Of a DNA stretch of 29,280 bases, positions 25,372 to 29,280 are shown piece by piece. The stretch is from the NCBI GenBank assembly GCA_016932895.1, contig JAFGCA010000704.1, positions 1 through 29,280 on the forward strand, given 5' to 3'. Position numbers and translations under genes: made by a program. The notes under the pieces were generated by a model. The model was not told the DNA's origin. It did not search any database and saw nothing but the letters and a program-made list of their open reading frames with translations. This DNA comes from Sedimentisphaerales bacterium. GTDB taxonomy: Bacteria > Planctomycetota > Phycisphaerae > Sedimentisphaerales > SG8-4. Position 1 is the stretch's first letter; each line of letters begins with the position of its first letter.

Positions 25372-28300
25372 ATGGCGTTGACGCTGAAGTCGGCAATGGC
25401 TCGTTTTGGAGGGAGCGCCAAGCGCAAGTTGGCAAACCTTGCGGCTACGGGGGAGCCGGAGGAACAACTCCGCACCCCCTTTGAATCGTTGCTCTTGGAC
25501 ATGACCGAGGTCTGTAGCCTTCCACGCGAGGCAGTGACTTGTGTCGGTGAGTCAGCTTTGGCCGATTTGAAGACGCAGCCCGATTACGCTGTTACGATGC
25601 GTGATACTCTGGTAGGCTTCGTTGAGTTAAAGGCTCCCGGCAAGGGGGCGGACCCGCGACGGTACAAGGGTCATGACAAGCAACAATGGGAAAAGCTCCA
25701 GTCGTTGCCGAATCTTATCTACAGCGATGGGAATGAATTCAGTCTCTGGCAAGAGGACGAACTTGTAGCTCTCGTTCGCGTTGACGGAGATATCGAGACA
25801 TCCGGAAAGCAACTGGACGCGCCCGGCGAATTAGCGAGACTGTTTGATAATTTTCTACGGTGGTCTCCGGAGCCGCCACGGGACGCAAAGCAGTTGGCCA
25901 GGCAGAGCGCGCGTCTGTGTCGGTTTCTGAGGGATGAGGTGTCTGAACATTTGCAGGCAGGGAGCAAGGCACTTACGGCTTTGGCCACCGGGTGGCGGAA
26001 GATGCTCTTCCCGGAAGCGACCGATGCCCAGTTCGCTGACGGGTACGCGCAGGCCGTTACGTTCGGCCTCCTCGTGGCAAGGGCGCGAGAGATTTCCCTC
26101 AGGGACGGTGTTGAAGAGACGGCGAAGGAACTCGGCTCGACGAATTCGCTTATCGGTGCCGCCCTGCGCATCCTAACGCAGGAAGTTGAGAGCGAGACCG
26201 CACTCAAGACGTCGCTGGCCACGCTGACACGCGTCTTGGACGTTGTGCAATGGGAGGCGATCAGCAAAGGCAACTCCGATGCATGGCTCTATTTCTACGA
26301 GGATTTTCTGGAAGTCTATGACAACGCGCTACGCAAGAAGACCGGCTCCTACTATACTCCGCCGGAAGTGGTAGGGGCAATGTTGAGGCTCGTGGATGAA
26401 ACCCTCCGCAGCCCGGAGCGGTTCGGCCTCTCGCGCGGCTTGGCGTCGAGCAAGGTGACCGTTGCCGATCCGGCCGTCGGGACGGGCACTTTTATGCTCG
26501 GCGCGTTGCGGCGCATCGCAGAGACGGTTGCAGCAACCGAGGGGGAGGGGGCCGTTCCAGGTGCGATTCACGCGGCGCTGGACCGGTTGATCGCTTTCGA
26601 GATGCAGCTCGGCCCCTTCGCAGTCGCGCAGCTTCGCATTCTCGCCGAAGTCAGAGCGCTGACCCACGATGAATCCACGGTCACGCCACGAATGTTTGTG
26701 ACCGATACGCTGGGCAATCCGAACATCGAGCAGGAGTGGCTGCCGAACACGTATGCCCCCATCGCTGAGTCGCGCCGGGAGGCGAACGAGATCAAGAAGC
26801 ACGAGCCGATCACCGTTGTCATTGGGAATCCCCCTTATAAGGACAAGGCCAAAGGGCTTGGCGGTTGGGTGGAAGGGGAGAGTAAGGAGGACGAGAAGAC
26901 GGCGATCCTGAGTCGCTGGATGCCGCCGCCTGAGTGGGGTGTCGGCGCACATGCGAAACATCTGCGCAACCTCTATGTCTATTTCTGGCGCTGGGCCACG
27001 TACAAGGTGTTCGAGCACGACCCGCAGGCCGACACCGGCATTGTCTGTTTCATTACCGTCGCCGGTTTTCTAAACGGGCCGGGCTTTCAGAAGATGCGGG
27101 ATTACCTGCGGCGTCAGGCAAACGAGATATGGGTCATCGATTGTTCGCCTGAGGGACACCAGCCGGACGTTCCGACTCGCATTTTCCAGGGCGTCCAGCA
27201 GCCGGTTTGTATCGTGCTCGCGTCGCGCGTGGAGCGGGATGACGAGACGCCGGCAATCGTGCGTTTTCGCACGTTGCCCCGGGGATCTCGCGAGGCCAAA
27301 TTCGCAGCCATTGCGAAAATCAGCCTTGACGATGATGGCTGGGTGGAATGCCCCGACGACTGGCGGGGGGCGTTCCTTCCCACTGCCAGCGGAGCATGGT
27401 CAACGTTCCCGGCTCTCGACGACTTCTTCGTGTATAACGGTTCAGGTGTGATGCCGGGACGGACCTGGGTGATTGCGCCGGATGCCGATTCGCTTGAACG
27501 CCGTTGGGATACGCTAATTCAAGCTCCGAAGAATGAACAAGAGTCACTTTTCTATCCACATCAGGTGCGAGGCCGTCTCGGCGACCGTCATGTGATGCGC
27601 CCTGCGTCAAAAGGCTTGCACGGACACGAGCTGCGCACAAAAGCGGTCGGCTGTGATGACGGACCTTGTGTCAAACCGGTGCGATATGCGTTCCGGTCGT
27701 TTGACCGCCAGTGGATCATCCCGGATAACCGTCTCATCAACCGGCCCAACCCGCACTTGTGGGAATGGTATTCCGTGCAGCAGGTTCATCTCACCGCACC
27801 GAGCGATCGGTCTCCGAGCGCTGGCCCATCGCTCACTTTTGCCTCGTTGATTCCGGATTTGCATCACTACCACGGTCGAGGCGGGCGTGTGTTTCCGCTT
27901 TGGCAAGAAGGCAAAACGAGGGAGTCGAACCTGCGTCCCGCCTTGCTTGCATTTCTGGGGCGGCAATACGGCCAGGCGGTAAGTGCGGAGGACTTGCTGA
28001 GCTATCTTGCCGGGGTCGCCGCTCATCCGGCCTTCACGAAGCGATTCCAGGCGGACCTTGTCCAGCCGGGCTTGCGTATTCCCCTGACGGGCGACCCGGA
28101 CCTTTTCCGCGAAGCGGTGCAGGTGGGTTGCCGCGTGATCTGGCTGCACACATATGGGGACCGGTTCGCCGCGCCAAAGGAAGGACGCCCCAAGAGCCCG
28201 CCGCGCATGCCCAAGGGGAAAGCACCGCGCATCCCGGCGCAAGGAGCCATCAGCGACAGTCCCGATGCCATGCCGGAGACGATAGAGTACGACGCCGCCC

Positions 28301-28704
28301 GCCAGCGTTTGCTGATCGGTGACGGGTACATTGAGCACGTCCCACAGGCTATCTGGGAGTATGAAGTCTCCGGCAAGCACGTTTTGCGCCAGTGGTTCAG
28401 TTATCGACAGAAGAACCGCGAGCGGCCCGTGATGGGGGATCGGCGCCCGCCGTCAAAGCTGGAACAAATCCAAGCAGATCACTGGCTGGCAGAGTACACC
28501 AGCGACCTGATCGACCTCTTGAACGTCCTTAGGCTGTTGGTGGAGTTGGAGCCGCATCAAGCCGACTTGTTGGATCGGATTTGCGCGAGTCCACTGATTT
28601 CGATTACTGATCTCCAGGAAGCGAATGCCCTTGAGCTACCCCCAAAACGGAAACGGAAGCCATCAGACAAGCGCCAACTGAATTTCCTGGATGAACTTGA
28701 CTGA
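25372..28704 (+). CDS. Single-polypeptide restriction-modification enzyme, type ISP/IIG-like, without helicase
   Basis: The 1,110-residue protein joins a nuclease, an N6-adenine methyltransferase and a specificity domain. Residues 71-87 (QPDYAV ... GFVELKAPG) give a PD-(D/E)XK-like site with Asp71, Glu85 and Lys87. A helical linker precedes GSYYTPPEVV (325-334), then motif I DPAVGTGTF (366-374, S-adenosylmethionine binding) and the catalytic motif NPPY (486-489). The C-terminal part (about 860-1085: HPAFTKRF, GLRIPLTGDPDLFREAVQVG, WFSYRQKNRERPV) matches the type ISP specificity domain. No DExH helicase motifs are seen, in contrast to LlaBIII-like ISP enzymes (about 1,570 residues). The start at 25372 has AGGAAG; a GTG two codons earlier is too close to it. 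Codon use is less GC-biased than in neighbours and no partner gene is next to it, suggesting an acquired stand-alone system. Confidence 0.85.
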   Translation: MALTLKSAMARFGGSAKRKLANLAATGEPEEQLRTPFESLLLDMTEVCSLPREAVTCVGESALADLKTQPDYAVTMRDTLVGFVELKAPGKGADPRRYKGHDKQQWEKLQSLPNLIYSDGNEFSLWQEDELVALVRVDGDIETSGKQLDAPGELARLFDNFLRWSPEPPRDAKQLARQSARLCRFLRDEVSEHLQAGSKALTALATGWRKMLFPEATDAQFADGYAQAVTFGLLVARAREISLRDGVEETAKELGSTNSLIGAALRILTQEVESETALKTSLATLTRVLDVVQWEAISKGNSDAWLYFYEDFLEVYDNALRKKTGSYYTPPEVVGAMLRLVDETLRSPERFGLSRGLASSKVTVADPAVGTGTFMLGALRRIAETVAATEGEGAVPGAIHAALDRLIAFEMQLGPFAVAQLRILAEVRALTHDESTVTPRMFVTDTLGNPNIEQEWLPNTYAPIAESRREANEIKKHEPITVVIGNPPYKDKAKGLGGWVEGESKEDEKTAILSRWMPPPEWGVGAHAKHLRNLYVYFWRWATYKVFEHDPQADTGIVCFITVAGFLNGPGFQKMRDYLRRQANEIWVIDCSPEGHQPDVPTRIFQGVQQPVCIVLASRVERDDETPAIVRFRTLPRGSREAKFAAIAKISLDDDGWVECPDDWRGAFLPTASGAWSTFPALDDFFVYNGSGVMPGRTWVIAPDADSLERRWDTLIQAPKNEQESLFYPHQVRGRLGDRHVMRPASKGLHGHELRTKAVGCDDGPCVKPVRYAFRSFDRQWIIPDNRLINRPNPHLWEWYSVQQVHLTAPSDRSPSAGPSLTFASLIPDLHHYHGRGGRVFPLWQEGKTRESNLRPALLAFLGRQYGQAVSAEDLLSYLAGVAAHPAFTKRFQADLVQPGLRIPLTGDPDLFREAVQVGCRVIWLHTYGDRFAAPKEGRPKSPPRMPKGKAPRIPAQGAISDSPDAMPETIEYDAARQRLLIGDGYIEHVPQAIWEYEVSGKHVLRQWFSYRQKNRERPVMGDRRPPSKLEQIQADHWLAEYTSDLIDLLNVLRLLVELEPHQADLLDRICASPLISITDLQEANALELPPKRKRKPSDKRQLNFLDELD

Positions 28705-28785
28705 GGGGGGCGGATGGGTCTTGTGTTGGGCTCATTGGAATCATCCATCATCAATACTCCTTCTTCCATTGCAGCGGCGGGGGAA

Positions 28786-28814
28786 TTGACATTTTGCGGG
28801 TTGGAGCGTAGCAT
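28786..28814 (+). promoter_or_regulatory. Sigma70-like promoter of the S9 peptidase-like gene
   Basis: TTGACA (28786-28791) and TAGCAT (28809-28814) are separated by exactly 17 bases. The -35 is perfect and the -10 has four of six bases. Transcription would start near 28821, about 73 bases before the start codon at 28894. Confidence 0.6.
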
Positions 28815-28893
28815 CGGGGACTTCGTGTCGGGCGACTGGTGCGGAGCGGGTGCTGCGTGAGAGTCTTGTTGTTGTGTTGCAGGAGTTCATTCC

Positions 28894-29280
28894 ATGGATA
28901 GACAACGCTGGATCATCATTTCCCTGTTGGCCGTACTGTGGGTTGGGGCGGCTTTCGCCATGACCGAGGAAGAGGACGCCAAGGCCAAGTCGGATGAAGA
29001 GACCAAGGCCGAGAAGAAGGAGGAACTCAAGCTCGAGGACCTGTTCCCGGAGAGGGGCTTCTTCGGTCCGTCGGCGTACGGTACGGCCTTTTCCCACGAC
29101 GGTGCGTACGGGGCCTATCTTTACCGGACGTACAAGGAGCGACGGCACGGCAGCGATCTGCACCTCTACGACGTCGAGAAGGGCGAGGTCAGGCGGATCA
29201 CCTGGGCCTCGGTGATGGCCCGGTTCCAAAGCGATGCGCGCAAGGTGGTCGAGGACCGCATCGAAAAGGCCAAGAAAGAG
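28894..29280 (+). CDS. Probable exported S9-family peptidase, N-terminal part only
   Basis: 129 codons are visible before the right edge. AGGAG (28881-28885) lies eight bases before the ATG. A signal peptide (MDRQRWIIISLLAVLWVGAAFA) is followed by a highly charged Glu/Lys stretch (EEEDAKAKSDEETKAEKKEE), then ERGFFGPSAYGTAFSHDGAY and SDLHLYDVEKGEVRRITWAS. The last two read like the first blades of the beta-propeller of dipeptidyl-peptidase IV or prolyl-oligopeptidase-type enzymes (S.DG.yvaY.., dLhlYdv..ge.r.lT). The catalytic hydrolase domain would lie beyond the window, so the assignment is provisional. A TolB-like or other WD40-type propeller protein is the alternative. Confidence 0.6.
   Translation, partial: MDRQRWIIISLLAVLWVGAAFAMTEEEDAKAKSDEETKAEKKEELKLEDLFPERGFFGPSAYGTAFSHDGAYGAYLYRTYKERRHGSDLHLYDVEKGEVRRITWASVMARFQSDARKVVEDRIEKAKKE

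Noticed and set aside
25372..28704. Part of a BREX or DISARM defence island.
   Set aside because: Domain order is nuclease-methyltransferase-specificity in one chain, and no PglZ, BrxC, DrmA or DrmB-like gene is present in the visible neighbourhood; the right neighbour is a peptidase-like gene.

Overview
The window looks like a chromosomal segment of a Planctomycetota bacterium, most likely of the Phycisphaerae/Sedimentisphaerales type. This is an inference from gene content: large secreted LamG and lamin-tail proteins sharing an 'ETYTNDVGNRVFQ' block, a DUF1559-like pseudopilin, and intergenic repeat families that I associate with such genomes. Base composition is GC-rich, so long open frames appear on both strands; most are shadows. 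No tRNA, rRNA or CRISPR array was seen.

Left third (1-14084), all on the minus strand. Read in the direction of transcription: a DUF1559-like pseudopilin (14084-13311), two tandem paralogous multidomain LamG proteins (12975-9514 and 9313-5777), a 1,599-residue CotH/lamin-tail protein (5594-795), a C-terminal remnant of a sulfatase (685-530), and the start of a glycoside hydrolase family 43-like enzyme that runs off the left edge (505-1). Most of the gaps between these genes hold a strong hairpin or palindrome.

Middle (14085-22880), all on the plus strand, is a pentose (probably L-arabinose) catabolic cluster: a lipoprotein aldose 1-epimerase, a sodium:solute symporter, a ribulokinase-like kinase (araB), an L-ribulose-5-phosphate 4-epimerase (araD), an isomerase of the L-fucose/L-arabinose isomerase superfamily in the place of classical AraA, and a XylR-like AraC-family regulator. 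Together with the GH43 enzyme this suggests release of arabinose from plant or algal polysaccharide, uptake with sodium, isomerisation, phosphorylation and epimerisation to D-xylulose 5-phosphate. A 175-bp element with 29-bp perfect terminal inverted repeats and two internal hairpins (17589-17763) lies between the symporter and the kinase.

Right third. Two small minus-strand genes of unknown function (23895-23647 and 23506-22931) follow. Upstream of them is a 1.5-kb stretch without convincing genes. It holds nine copies of a 13-base motif at strikingly regular distances (24106-24655), with a good sigma70-like promoter at 24941-24913 pointing into the array, and two other dispersed-type repeats (24960-25103). 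Next is a single-gene restriction-modification enzyme of the type ISP/IIG kind without a helicase (25372-28704), and finally the beginning of a probable S9-family peptidase (28894 onward), preceded by a TTGACA-N17-TAGCAT promoter.
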